Shown piece by piece: positions 1 through 7,055 of a stretch of DNA of 19,941 bases. Numbering within the stretch: the first letter of the stretch is position 1; the number at the start of each line of letters is the position of its first letter. A program made the translations under genes and the position numbers. The stretch is from assembly GCA_904501915.1 (NCBI GenBank), contig CAJGCV010000033.1:1-19941 (forward strand), in the 5' to 3' direction. The DNA is from an uncultured Akkermansia sp. Lineage in GTDB: Bacteria > Verrucomicrobiota > Verrucomicrobiia > Verrucomicrobiales > Akkermansiaceae. Under the pieces are notes generated by a model. The model was not told the origin of the DNA. It did no database searches and worked only from the letters and a program-made list of their open reading frames with translations.

Positions 1-38
1 CTCACGGGCGTGGTTCTCGCAAGGAAGAATCAAAAATG

Positions 39-68
39 CCGGTTCGATTCAACGAAACCGGTTTTTTT
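39..68 (+). terminator. Rho-independent terminator upstream of ssrA
   Basis: The arms CCGGTTCG (39-46) and CGAAACCGG (53-61, one bulged A) form a hairpin over a 6-base loop and are followed directly by seven T (62-68). It should end a plus-strand transcript entering from the left edge. The 38 bases before it hold no recognisable gene end. Confidence 0.7.
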
Positions 69-96
69 GTCCACTAATCCTGTGAGGAATGAACAT

Positions 97-454
97 GGGG
101 GCGTCCCGGTTTCGACTGAACATTCGAGACGTCGGCTGCATGTGGAGGTTGATCGGCTGGCCTCCTTAAAAGCCGCTCAAAAGATTAAGTGCCTATTCTA
201 AGAACGAATACGCCATGGCTGCGTAAATAACGCGCCTTGCGCCGATTCCCGACGCCTACTAGGGATGACGCGCCTAGCTCAGTAGGCAGGTGTCCGGCGG
301 GGAAACCGCGTCGGGCATGACATCCACAGGTTTCTGGCTATGGTGAAAGGCTGACGCGGAGCGGATCACCGGCGAGAGCAGCAATCCGCGTCTGAACATG
401 GAGATGCTTGCGTCAACAGTGTCCAGGACAGGGGTTCAATTCCCCTCGCCTCCA
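97..454 (+). ncRNA. ssrA: tmRNA (transfer-messenger RNA)
   Basis: tmRNA works with SmpB to release stalled ribosomes and tag the unfinished peptide for proteolysis. The 5' end GGGGGCG (97-103) pairs with CGCCTCC (447-453), with A454 as discriminator. The conserved GGTTTCGAC follows the 5' arm, and the T-arm is at 430-446 (loop TTCAATT). The resume codon is probably GCC at 191-193, preceded by TTAAGT, which resembles the TTAGTC upstream of the E. coli resume codon. The tag ORF 191-226 encodes AYSKNEYAMAA, ending in an ALAA-like degron. The remaining ~220 bases would hold the pseudoknots. CCA is not encoded (GCC follows A454), so it must be added. The length of 358 nt is normal. No convincing promoter was found in the 30 bases between the preceding terminator and the gene. 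Confidence 0.95.
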
Positions 455-473
455 GCCTCCGTTTTTTTCGGAG

Positions 474-525
474 AAAAAACTTCGGCTTGGCAAGCCTGCA
501 TGGTTTGCCAAGCCTGAACTTTTTC
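474..525. terminator. Bidirectional terminator between ssrA and nspC
   Basis: A perfect 10-bp stem, GGCTTGGCAA (484-493) with TTGCCAAGCC (505-514), encloses an 11-base loop. It is flanked by an A-run (474-479) on the left and a T-run (520-524) on the right, so it can terminate ssrA on the plus strand and nspC on the minus strand. A smaller hairpin CTCCG-T7-CGGAG lies just before it at about 457-472. Confidence 0.75.
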
Positions 526-551
526 TGGAGGCACAGCTCACAGAAATGAAA

Positions 552-623
552 ACGCGCTGTGCGCGTATGAAAGATGAAAACAGGTGTCACCTGAATGAAA
601 ACACGCGCCTGGACGGCGCGTGT
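552..623 (-). terminator. Tandem hairpins downstream of nspC
   Basis: On the minus strand three short stem-loops follow the nspC stop, each followed by TTTTCAT or a close variant: 601-623 (9-bp stem ACACGCGCC/GGCGCGTGT), 581-593 (CAGGTG-A-CACCTG) and 552-566 (6-bp stem ACGCGC/GCGCGT). The first is a credible intrinsic terminator although its T-run is only four bases. The other two are weak taken singly; their regular spacing and shared tail suggest repeated back-up terminators or a duplicated element. Confidence 0.5.
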
Positions 624-641
624 GAGATAAAAGCCCCAACT

Positions 642-1838
642 TTACCCGAGGCGGTTTTCAAAATCAGCGTAGGAGAAGCGCTTGACGGTTTCAATTCTCC
701 CGTCCGCATGAAGCACGGCGATATCGGGGTGCGGCACGCCGTTGAAATGAGTGGTTTTCACCATGGTGTAGTGGCTCATATCGTCGAGGACGATAATATC
801 ATCCACCTGCAGCGGGGCATCAAAGGAAAAATCGCCTATCACATCCCCCGCGAGGCAGGTGGGAGCCCCCAGGCGGTAGGTATATGCTTTTTCGCCGGCC
901 TTGCCAGCGGGGGCATACTGCTCGCCGGGCAACACCACGGCAGGAGCCCCGCACCCCCCGGCATGCACGGCGTATACATCCGGGCGGTAAGGCATTTCGA
1001 GCACATCGGGCATGTGGGCGCTGGCGCTCACATCCAGAATGGCATGCCGGTAGCCCATGGATTCAAAGATATCCAGCACGCGGGCACGGAGCACCCCGGT
1101 ATGAATAGCCCAGGCTTCACCCGGCTCCAGGAACACCTCCACGTGGTACATGCTGCGTATTTCCCGGATAAGCGCAATGAGGGCAGCGCGGTCGTAGTCC
1201 GGCTTGGTAATCCAATGCCCGCCGCCGAGGTTGAGATAGCGTATCTGCGGGCTGGCCAGCAGACTGCCGAATTGTTTTTCGAAAGCGCGGAAGGTATCAA
1301 TCAGCTCCTGAGCGCCCTGCTCGCAGAGGGTGTGGAAATGCAGACCGCTGATACCGGCAAGGTCCACGCCGGCCAGTTGCTCTGCCGGTATACCGAGACG
1401 GGAGCCCGGCACACAGGGGTCATACAGCGCAGTATGACCAGTGGAGAAACAAGGATTCACGCGCAATCCCAGCTGCAGTTCCCCGCTCTGCACGCGGGGG
1501 TGCACCAGGCACTGGTTGCGCCAGCGCTGCCACTGCGGCACGCTGTTGAAATCGATATGGTGGGCAAATTCCAGCAGCTCGGCCAGCTCTGCCTCGCGAT
1601 AGGCGGGGGAATACACCGCCACATGCCCGCCCAGATGCCGGGCTCCCAGGCGCGCCTCGTACAACCCGGAGGCACAGCACCCCGCCGCTGCCGGCCTGAA
1701 TGCCGCAAATCCTGCCGTGGTGGAGAACGCCTTGAGCGCCACCAGCATGCGGGCGCCGGAAGCCACTGCAACCTCGTTCAGGATGGCGGCATTGCGCTCC
1801 AGCGCGGGGAGTGAAATCAGAAACCGGGCCACAGGCAC
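642..1838 (-). CDS. nspC: Carboxynorspermidine/carboxyspermidine decarboxylase
   Basis: NspC is a PLP enzyme of the alanine-racemase-fold decarboxylase family. It makes spermidine or norspermidine from the carboxylated precursor in the cytoplasm, the last step of the carboxyspermidine route. Seen here (398 aa, usual length): LVALKAF with the PLP lysine at about K36, LHFHTLCE (~167-173), LNLGGGHWIT (~202-211, phosphate site), FLEPGEAWA (~236-244), and HMPDVLEMPYRP (~275-286). The start is GTG at 1838-1836, 8 bases after the stop of the upstream lipoprotein gene, so translation is probably coupled; no Shine-Dalgarno is visible. The partner carboxy(nor)spermidine dehydrogenase is not in this window. 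The pairing with a TPR lipoprotein gene has no obvious metabolic reason. Family assignment is firm; which polyamine is made cannot be read from sequence. Confidence 0.93.
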   Translation of the reverse strand: MPVARFLISLPALERNAAILNEVAVASGARMLVALKAFSTTAGFAAFRPAAAGCCASGLYEARLGARHLGGHVAVYSPAYREAELAELLEFAHHIDFNSVPQWQRWRNQCLVHPRVQSGELQLGLRVNPCFSTGHTALYDPCVPGSRLGIPAEQLAGVDLAGISGLHFHTLCEQGAQELIDTFRAFEKQFGSLLASPQIRYLNLGGGHWITKPDYDRAALIALIREIRSMYHVEVFLEPGEAWAIHTGVLRARVLDIFESMGYRHAILDVSASAHMPDVLEMPYRPDVYAVHAGGCGAPAVVLPGEQYAPAGKAGEKAYTYRLGAPTCLAGDVIGDFSFDAPLQVDDIIVLDDMSHYTMVKTTHFNGVPHPDIAVLHADGRIETVKRFSYADFENRLG

Positions 1839-1846
1839 AGACAGCG

Positions 1847-3049
1847 TTAATGGCGACGACGGCGGCGGTTGCGCACGCGATTGTTCGTTTCCTCCTGGGC
1901 GTTGACAGCAGGCTGCTCCGGCTGGGGTGCAGCTTGTCGGGCAGCGGCTTCTGCGGCGGCCTGCTCAGCAGCCAGACGCTCTGCGGCGGCTTTTTCGGCG
2001 GCTGCAGCCGCAGCAGCGGCCTTTTCGGCAGCGGCGGCATCTTCTTCAGCCTTTTTCTGGGCAGCTTCATGCTCTGCCTGCACTTTCTGCCCCACAGCCT
2101 GAATAGCCGGCAGCAGAGCGTCAAAACAGCGTTTGGTTTCAGCCTTCACATCGAGCTTGGGGCTGCTTCCATTCAGCCCCTGGCAAATCTTGGCGGCCAT
2201 CACCCAGGCCCCCAGCGCATCACTGGAATTCCCCAGGGCATTATCGAGATTTCCCAGCGAGGTAAGCAGTTTTACGTACGCTATGGACATATCGGACGAA
2301 AGCCGGCGCAGACGCTGAGCTTCTGCCTGTCCCTTCTTGTATGTGGTGCGAGCCTCCTCCGGGTCCTCCATGGTGCGCAGGCAATCACCCAGGCAGCGGT
2401 ACGAATCAAACAAATCTGATGCAGCGCGGGAAATAACGGGGTCTACCTCACCCTCCGGCAATTCCTCGCCCTCCTTCGGAGCCACTGCTTTGTACTGGGC
2501 CTCGTCCACAGCCAGGGCAGCCTCATAGTACGGCAATGCCTCCGATGCCTTACCCTGCGCCAGCAGGCACAGGCCTATGCCGTTCTGGCATGCGCTCAGC
2601 ATGCGCTGGCTCTCCACCTTATTGCGGATTTCCTCAGGCAGGGCATTGACTTCTTTCAGAGCATTCTCGTATTCACCCTGCGCTTTCGACACAGCCCCAA
2701 GCTCACGCGTGGTTGCAGCAATCTGCAGAGCCAGGCGAGCGCGCTCCTCCGTAGCCTCACCCTTCTGCAGCTCAACGTAATAGGAACGCATCATCTCCAG
2801 CATATCCTTCACCGTCGAATTCAGCTCAGGGAACTTATCGGGGCTGCTTACCTTGGCAGCAAGTGTATACACCGCATGATTAAACAGAGCTTCCCTGGCC
2901 TCCTGCAGCGCGTTCACCTCCGGCACTACCGGTGCCGGTGTCTCTGCCACTACCGGAGTCTCCGCTGGCGCGGCAACCTCTTTTTCATCACATCCTGTCA
3001 GAAAAACAGGCATACCCACTGCCAGCGCTGTTGCCACGCGCTTATTCAT
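1847..3049 (-). CDS. TPR-repeat lipoprotein with Ala/Glu-rich helix and Arg-rich C-terminus
   Basis: Function unknown. From the ATG at 3049 the protein starts MNKRVATALAV and has a lipobox LTGC, so it is probably exported and lipid-anchored. After a Pro/Ala/Glu linker, the middle is helical with about three TPR-like repeats (motifs such as GLCLLAQGKASEALPYYEAA and LGDCLRTMEDPEEA), pointing to a protein-binding scaffold. The last third has a long Ala/Glu/Lys segment, probably a coiled coil, then a Pro/Gln-rich stretch and the strongly basic end RNRRRRRH. An in-frame ATG at 3076 would add nine residues (starting MKFVHSFLH). It lies only 9 bases from the predicted -10, so it fits a leaderless message, while 3049 gives the better signal peptide. 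It is first in a two-gene unit with nspC. Codon bias and the intact frame support a real gene. Confidence 0.82.
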   Translation of the reverse strand: MNKRVATALAVGMPVFLTGCDEKEVAAPAETPVVAETPAPVVPEVNALQEAREALFNHAVYTLAAKVSSPDKFPELNSTVKDMLEMMRSYYVELQKGEATEERARLALQIAATTRELGAVSKAQGEYENALKEVNALPEEIRNKVESQRMLSACQNGIGLCLLAQGKASEALPYYEAALAVDEAQYKAVAPKEGEELPEGEVDPVISRAASDLFDSYRCLGDCLRTMEDPEEARTTYKKGQAEAQRLRRLSSDMSIAYVKLLTSLGNLDNALGNSSDALGAWVMAAKICQGLNGSSPKLDVKAETKRCFDALLPAIQAVGQKVQAEHEAAQKKAEEDAAAAEKAAAAAAAAEKAAAERLAAEQAAAEAAARQAAPQPEQPAVNAQEETNNRVRNRRRRRH

Positions 3050-3085
3050 GTGCAAAAAACTGTGAACAAACTTCATACTTTTTCA

Positions 3086-3114
3086 ATTCTGCCCTCATGC
3101 GCGCGCTGCGTCAA
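3086..3114 (-). promoter_or_regulatory. Sigma70-type promoter of the TPR lipoprotein-nspC unit
   Basis: On the minus strand TTGACG (3114-3109) and CAGAAT (3091-3086) are separated by 17 bases. The -10 ends 9 bases before the upstream candidate ATG (3076) and 36 before the one at 3049. Confidence 0.6.
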
Positions 3115-3207
3115 GCCCATTTTACGCATGTGCACCAAATTTCCAGACCAAATATCATTCGTTACACCTCGAAATTGACTTTTTTTGCCCGAATCGTAAA
3201 TTTTTGC

Positions 3208-3237
3208 TTGTCATTTCCCTTGCATATTGGCTAGAAT
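3208..3237 (+). promoter_or_regulatory. Sigma70-type promoter of the acidic lipoprotein gene
   Basis: TTGTCA (3208-3213) and TAGAAT (3232-3237) are spaced by 18 bases. The ATG is 17 bases past the -10, so the leader would be about 10 nt. The 93 bases between this promoter and the divergent one at 3086-3114 are AT-rich and hold no other clear site. Confidence 0.65.
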
Positions 3238-3254
3238 GAGGGTCATCGAATGCC

Positions 3255-4118
3255 ATGAAACATTTCCATCTCTTCAAACGTATTGCCTTGACCTGTGGTA
3301 TGGCTGCCGCAGCGCTTCTCATCTCTTCCTGCAAGGTTACCACAACCCAGCCCACGCAAACCCGTGCAGAACAGCTGCGCGAAGGCACCAATGTAACCAT
3401 TTTCAGCTATAACGATGCCTCATCCCCCAAGAACCGCCTCTGCACCGAGGCCGGCCCCATGCCGGACAATGCACGACGCGCTCTGGATGCCTGGCTGCGC
3501 GGTTCCGTCATCAAGGATTTCTCATATGCCTACCCGCAGTACTACGTGGCCATGACCTCCCCCCGCGGCAAGCAGCGCGTCTGGGGTATCTGCTCTGACG
3601 GCAATGCAAACCTGGTGGGCGTGCTCATTCCCCGCGACGGCGTTGCCGCATGGGACCTGCCCTTCGTTGGTGCCTACAAGATGTATGTGTACGAAGGCAA
3701 GCAGCGCCGCGAACTTTCCGACGCCATCATGACCTACCTGCACGAGACCGGATTTGATGCCTACCGAGTCGACGCCCGCAAGGCAACTGGTCTGACTGAC
3801 GCCAAGTACCTGATTTCCAAGCCCAAGACCAAGGCAGAGGAAGATGCTGAACGCGCTGCAGAAGAAGCCCGCATCGCCGCCATGAAGGCAGCCAACGAAG
3901 AAAGCGACGAAACGCCCGCCGAAAATGCTGAGGGCGATGAGACTACCGAAGAGGAAGACTCCGGCGACGAAGAAGAAGAAACCTCTGAAGATGAGGAGGA
4001 TTCTGCTGACGAGGAAGAGGAAGAATCTTCCGACGAAGAGGAAGAAGAAAGCTCCGAAGAGGAAGAATCCGCTGAAGAAGAGGAGGATGACTTCTCTGAC
4101 GAAGAGGAAGAAGAATAA
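3255..4118 (+). CDS. Lipoprotein with a highly acidic, low-complexity C-terminal tail
   Basis: I do not recognise a family. The N-terminus has a basic start, a hydrophobic stretch (residues ~10-22) and lipobox LISSC with Cys26, so it is probably exported and lipid-anchored. Residues ~40-190 look like a folded domain with aromatic and mixed alpha/beta content (YPQYYVAM, DLPFVGAYKMYVYEG). A short Lys/Glu/Ala helix follows (~190-215). Residues ~216-287 are almost only Glu, Asp and Ser/Thr, in imperfect units such as SSDEEEEE. Such tails can bind divalent cations or basic partners; that is inference. The start is fixed by promoter spacing and the signal peptide; there is no Shine-Dalgarno. It is monocistronic with its own terminator, and divergent from a lipoprotein whose tail is basic. 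Confidence 0.85.
   Translation: MKHFHLFKRIALTCGMAAAALLISSCKVTTTQPTQTRAEQLREGTNVTIFSYNDASSPKNRLCTEAGPMPDNARRALDAWLRGSVIKDFSYAYPQYYVAMTSPRGKQRVWGICSDGNANLVGVLIPRDGVAAWDLPFVGAYKMYVYEGKQRRELSDAIMTYLHETGFDAYRVDARKATGLTDAKYLISKPKTKAEEDAERAAEEARIAAMKAANEESDETPAENAEGDETTEEEDSGDEEEETSEDEEDSADEEEEESSDEEEEESSEEEESAEEEEDDFSDEEEEE
3900..4115 (+). repeat. Degenerate GAA/GAG/GAC coding repeat
   Basis: This purine-rich, imperfectly repeated stretch encodes the acidic tail of the lipoprotein above, with recurring patterns of TC(T/C)-GA(C/A)-GA(G/A) codons. The mix of synonymous GAA and GAG codons argues that the protein composition is selected. Length variation between strains by slippage or unequal recombination would be expected. 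Confidence 0.6.
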
Positions 4119-4146
4119 AGCCTCTGCGTATATCCATTCTACTTTA

Positions 4147-4183
4147 CCCCTTCTGCCAACCACCGGCAGAAGGGGATTTTTTT
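4147..4183 (+). terminator. Rho-independent terminator of the acidic lipoprotein gene
   Basis: CCCCTTCTGCC (4147-4157) pairs perfectly with GGCAGAAGGGG (4165-4175) over a 7-base loop, followed by A and seven T (4177-4183). It lies 29 bases past the stop codon. Confidence 0.92.
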
Positions 4184-4212
4184 GACACAGATCAGGTACA
4201 ACGCTGAGCAAT

Positions 4213-4256
4213 AAAAAAATCTCCTGACCGTTTATAACAAACGCTCAGGAGATTTT
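4213..4256 (-). terminator. Rho-independent terminator of tRNA-Gln
   Basis: On the minus strand AAAATCTCCTGA and TCAGGAGATTTT form a perfect 12-bp stem, with an inner CGTTT/AAACG stem. The hairpin runs into a seven-T tract on the minus strand (A-run 4213-4219 on plus), a few bases after the tRNA 3' end. Confidence 0.9.
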
Positions 4257-4262
4257 ATCCAG

Positions 4263-4333
4263 TAGTCTCGCCAGGATTCGAACCTAGACAGAGGGAATCA
4301 AAATCCCTAGTGCTACCTTTACACCACGAGACC
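4263..4333 (-). tRNA. tRNA-Gln, anticodon TTG
   Basis: Full cloverleaf on the minus strand: acceptor GGTCTCG (4333-4327) with CGAGACT (4270-4264), D-arm GTGT...AGCAC, anticodon arm AGGGA-TTTTGAT-TCCCT with anticodon TTG, T-arm CTAGG-TTCGAAT-CCTGG, discriminator A (4263). The first pair is a G-U wobble, in keeping with the weak 1-72 pair typical of tRNA-Gln. CCA is not encoded. It has its own promoter and terminator. Confidence 0.95.
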
Positions 4334-4371
4334 ACGCAGTGCACACAGCCAGCGTGGGCTGTGCGGAGGTA

Positions 4372-4400
4372 CTTGTACCACACAACAGAAGAGCTGGCAA
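4372..4400 (-). promoter_or_regulatory. Promoter of tRNA-Gln
   Basis: On the minus strand TTGCCA (4400-4395) and TACAAG (4377-4372) are spaced by 17 bases. A 7-bp hairpin CACAGCC/GGCTGTG (4344-4363) lies in the leader before the mature tRNA. Confidence 0.55.
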
Positions 4401-4435
4401 GCCTAAAATATGTATTACCTGCACGCAGATTGCAC

Positions 4436-4464
4436 TTGCGCGCTCTGGGGTAGTAAGCTAGAAT
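4436..4464 (+). promoter_or_regulatory. Promoter of prfA-prmC
   Basis: TTGCGC (4436-4441), a 17-base spacer and TAGAAT (4459-4464). The ATG chosen for prfA follows 11 bases after the -10, giving an expected leader of only about 4-5 nt. The promoter lies inside the extended reading frame that begins at 4410, which argues against that earlier start. Confidence 0.65.
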
Positions 4465-4475
4465 GGGCGGCAGGT

Positions 4476-5552
4476 ATGGATTACGCCCCCCTCATCGACA
4501 AGCGCCGGGAGAGACTAGCCGAGCTGGAGACACAGATAGCAGACCCGGAGTTATTCCAGGACAGGCAGCGCGCCGGCGAGCTGATGCGCGAGCACCGGCG
4601 CACCCAGGAACTGCTGCGGGACTGGGAAAGCCTGCAGCAGACTCTGCAGCAGATTGAGGAAAACCGCGAGCTTGCCGGAAGCGATGACCCAGAAATGGCA
4701 GAGCTGGCCGCGGCAGAGCTGGAAGAACTGGAACCGCGGGTGGAAAAGCTCACCGAACAGATACAGTACAGTCTGCTGCCGCGCGATGCTACGGAAGACC
4801 GCGACGCGCTGGTGGAAATACGCGCCGGCACAGGCGGGGATGAGGCGGCGTTGTTTGCGGGTGATTTGCTGGGCATGTACCAGCGCTATGCCGAAAGCCG
4901 TGGCTGGCGTGTAGAGGTGCTGGATGCCAGCCCGAACGATATAGGCGGGTTCAAGGAAGTAACGGCACGCATCTCCGGCGAGGAGGTGTTCCGCTACCTG
5001 AAATACGAAAGCGGCGTACACCGCGTGCAGCGCGTGCCGGCCACAGAAACCCAGGGACGCATTCACACCAGCACTGCCACGGTAGCTGTGCTGCCCGAAG
5101 CAGAAGAAGTGGACGTCGAAATCCGCCCGGAAGATTTGCGCATTGAAACCTGCCGCGCCGGTGGCGCCGGCGGCCAGCACGTGAACCGCACGGAATCTGC
5201 AGTGCAGATATTCCACCTTCCCACGGGTATCATGGTGCGTTGCGAAAACGAACGCTCCCAGCTGAAGAACAAAGAAACCGGCATGCGGATTCTGCGCGCC
5301 CGCCTGTTTGAAATGAAGCAGCGCGAGGCGCAGGAGTCGTACTCCGCCCAGCGCCGTGCCCTCATCGGCAGCGGTGGCCGCGAGGAAAAAATCCGCACGT
5401 ACAATTTCCCCCAGAATCGCTTTACCGACCACCGCATCGGCTACACGGCGTACAACCTGGACATCGTGGTAACAACCGGCGCGCTGGATGAGGTGATTAC
5501 CCGCATGCAGCATGTGGAAATGGAAGAACGCATGGATGAATTGAAGTCATGA
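4476..5552 (+). CDS. prfA: Peptide chain release factor 1
   Basis: RF1 reads UAA and UAG in the ribosomal A site and triggers release of the finished protein. From the ATG at 4476 it is 358 aa, the normal size. The codon-recognition tripeptide PAT falls at about 188-190 and the catalytic GGQ at about 232-234 (context AGGAGGQHVNRTESAV), matching the E. coli positions closely; PAT rather than SPF separates it from RF2. The frame is open from an ATG at 4410, but those 22 extra residues are unlike RF1 and overlap the promoter. The stop overlaps the prmC start as ATGA, the usual coupling with the methylase that modifies the GGQ glutamine. Confidence 0.97.
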   Translation: MDYAPLIDKRRERLAELETQIADPELFQDRQRAGELMREHRRTQELLRDWESLQQTLQQIEENRELAGSDDPEMAELAAAELEELEPRVEKLTEQIQYSLLPRDATEDRDALVEIRAGTGGDEAALFAGDLLGMYQRYAESRGWRVEVLDASPNDIGGFKEVTARISGEEVFRYLKYESGVHRVQRVPATETQGRIHTSTATVAVLPEAEEVDVEIRPEDLRIETCRAGGAGGQHVNRTESAVQIFHLPTGIMVRCENERSQLKNKETGMRILRARLFEMKQREAQESYSAQRRALIGSGGREEKIRTYNFPQNRFTDHRIGYTAYNLDIVVTTGALDEVITRMQHVEMEERMDELKS

Positions 5553-6448
5553 AGACCATTCAGGAAGTTCTGAGCAGCGGCACGGAGTATCTGGAATCGC
5601 GTGGGGTGCAAGGCGCCCGGCATTCCATGCAGAGCCTGCTGGTTCATGTGCTGGGCTGCAACAAGACCTGGCTGTACCTGCACTACGAAGACCCGCTGCC
5701 GGAGGACAAACTGGCGCCGCTGCGCGAACTGCTGCGCCGACGCGGCCAGGGCGAGCCCCTGCAGCACCTGCTGGGCAGCACGGAGTTTTACCGCCGCGAG
5801 TTCCGCACCGATGCACGCGCCCTCATTCCCCGCCCGGAAACAGAGGAGCTCGTGGAGCTCGCGCTGCAGATGGCTCCACGCAGCGCGGGCATGCGCGTGC
5901 TGGACATGGGGTGCGGCAGCGGCATCATCGGCATTACCCTGGCTCTGGAACTTGCCCGCCAGCATCCGGAAGTCATCATGGCCGATATATCGGAGGCCGC
6001 GCTCTCCCTTACGCTGGAGAACGCCACCGCCCTGGGTGCACGGGTGAAGACCTACCGCAGTGACCTTTTCTCTGCCTGGGATGCGCCGGCAGAAGGCGCC
6101 GTGCAACCGCCGGAAGGGCTTTTTCAGCTGGCACTGGCAAACCTGCCCTACATTCCCGAAGGTGAGGAAGTTTCCACCGAAGTGCAGCACGACCCCGCCA
6201 CCGCGCTCTACGGCGGGGCTGACGGGCTGGATATTGTGCGCCGGTTTCTGAAAGAAGCCCTGCCGCACCTGGCGCCACGTGCGCTGGTGATGCTGGAGGT
6301 GGGGCATGACCAGGGGCCCGCCGTGCGCGATTTCATGCAGGAGCTGGGCTATACCCAGTGCCGCGTGCTGACGGATATGAGCGGGAAGGCGCGTTTCCCC
6401 ATAGGTTTTGCACCCCTGCCCCCTGCCCCGGAAGATGGAAACGCCTGA
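5549..6448 (+). CDS. prmC: Release factor glutamine methyltransferase PrmC
   Basis: PrmC (HemK) methylates the glutamine of the GGQ motif of RF1 and RF2, using S-adenosylmethionine. The 299 aa are typical. The N-terminal helical domain (~1-85) is followed by the LIPRPETEELVE segment (~92-103), the SAM loop DMGCGSGIIG (~119-128) and the catalytic tetrapeptide at ~198-201. That tetrapeptide reads NLPY where most members have NPPY; the Asn, second Pro and Tyr are kept, so activity is plausible. The start overlaps the prfA stop by four bases (ATGA). The 3' end overlaps the next gene by 14 bases. Confidence 0.95.
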   Translation: MKTIQEVLSSGTEYLESRGVQGARHSMQSLLVHVLGCNKTWLYLHYEDPLPEDKLAPLRELLRRRGQGEPLQHLLGSTEFYRREFRTDARALIPRPETEELVELALQMAPRSAGMRVLDMGCGSGIIGITLALELARQHPEVIMADISEAALSLTLENATALGARVKTYRSDLFSAWDAPAEGAVQPPEGLFQLALANLPYIPEGEEVSTEVQHDPATALYGGADGLDIVRRFLKEALPHLAPRALVMLEVGHDQGPAVRDFMQELGYTQCRVLTDMSGKARFPIGFAPLPPAPEDGNA

Positions 6449-7055
6449 ATACCTGATTCTGCCCGCGGTGCGCAACACCGCAGCCTGGCTGGCCACCGGC
6501 ACGCGCTACTGCCTGTATGCCTGCGCGGGGCTGGCACTGGCGGAGCCGCTGTTCCTGCTTTCGTATCAACCGCTGGCGGGTATCGCCTGCGGGATGCTCT
6601 CCTCCCTGCTGCTGCATGTTGTGTTTGCCCTGCTCACCATACTGGCCGTGTGGAGCCACATCGTGCTGCTGGCTGAGCGGGGCTCCGTCATCACCCGCTG
6701 GATTGTAAGCGTGGCAGCCATACTGGCGCCGCTCTCGCCGGTATGCTGGGTATATACCCTGTGCTGCGGCAAGCTGCTGCTTTACCGGCAGGCGGAGCTG
6801 CCTGCCATCCTCGGGGTAGTGCTGCTGCTGGTTGCCGTGGTCAATATCCCGCGCATGGCTGCGGCAAAATGGCAGCTGATAGCGCGTATCACAGTGCTGC
6901 CGCTGCTGTTACTTCTTATCGTCAGCGCCGATGCTCCGGGGCTTGTGCTCGCATGTGCGGCGCTTAAGCTTCTTGCGGCCTTTCTGGCCAGTAACCCTCT
7001 TCACCAGCTTGCGGCGGCGGCTCCCCGCATCATCAGTCTTCCACCCCGCGGTTGA
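6435..7055 (+). CDS. Small multi-pass membrane protein, unknown function
   Basis: I recognise no family. The 206 aa are strongly hydrophobic, with roughly five or six membrane segments (about 24-43, 48-80, 88-112, 122-138, 150-165 and 168-186) and short charged loops. The ATG at 6435 is chosen because GGAAG precedes it and it overlaps the prmC stop by 14 bases, implying coupling in a prfA-prmC-membrane protein operon; an ATG at 6408 would add nine residues. The last 147 bases overlap the 3' end of the convergent amidase gene. Hydrophobic profile and operon position support a real gene, but no motif confirms it. Confidence 0.65.
   Translation: METPEYLILPAVRNTAAWLATGTRYCLYACAGLALAEPLFLLSYQPLAGIACGMLSSLLLHVVFALLTILAVWSHIVLLAERGSVITRWIVSVAAILAPLSPVCWVYTLCCGKLLLYRQAELPAILGVVLLLVAVVNIPRMAAAKWQLIARITVLPLLLLLIVSADAPGLVLACAALKLLAAFLASNPLHQLAAAAPRIISLPPRG

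Noticed and set aside
1..60. Possible tRNA remnant because of the GGTTCGATTC string
   Set aside because: The bases after the supposed T-loop do not pair to form a T-stem; the string is instead one arm of a hairpin followed by a T-run.
67..96. Possible promoter for ssrA (TTGTCC then TGAACA)
   Set aside because: The -10 match is poor and the spacing would place the transcription start inside the mature tmRNA.
408..1814. Long plus-strand open frame (468 codons)
   Set aside because: It is antisense to nspC, whose motifs are certain, and it runs through the tmRNA end and the terminator. High GC favours such open antisense frames.
3522..4211. Minus-strand open frame with many Phe and Leu, looking like a membrane protein
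   Set aside because: It is the complement of the GAA/GAG-rich acidic tail; reverse complements of Glu codons read as Phe, Leu and Ser. It also spans the strong terminator at 4147-4183.
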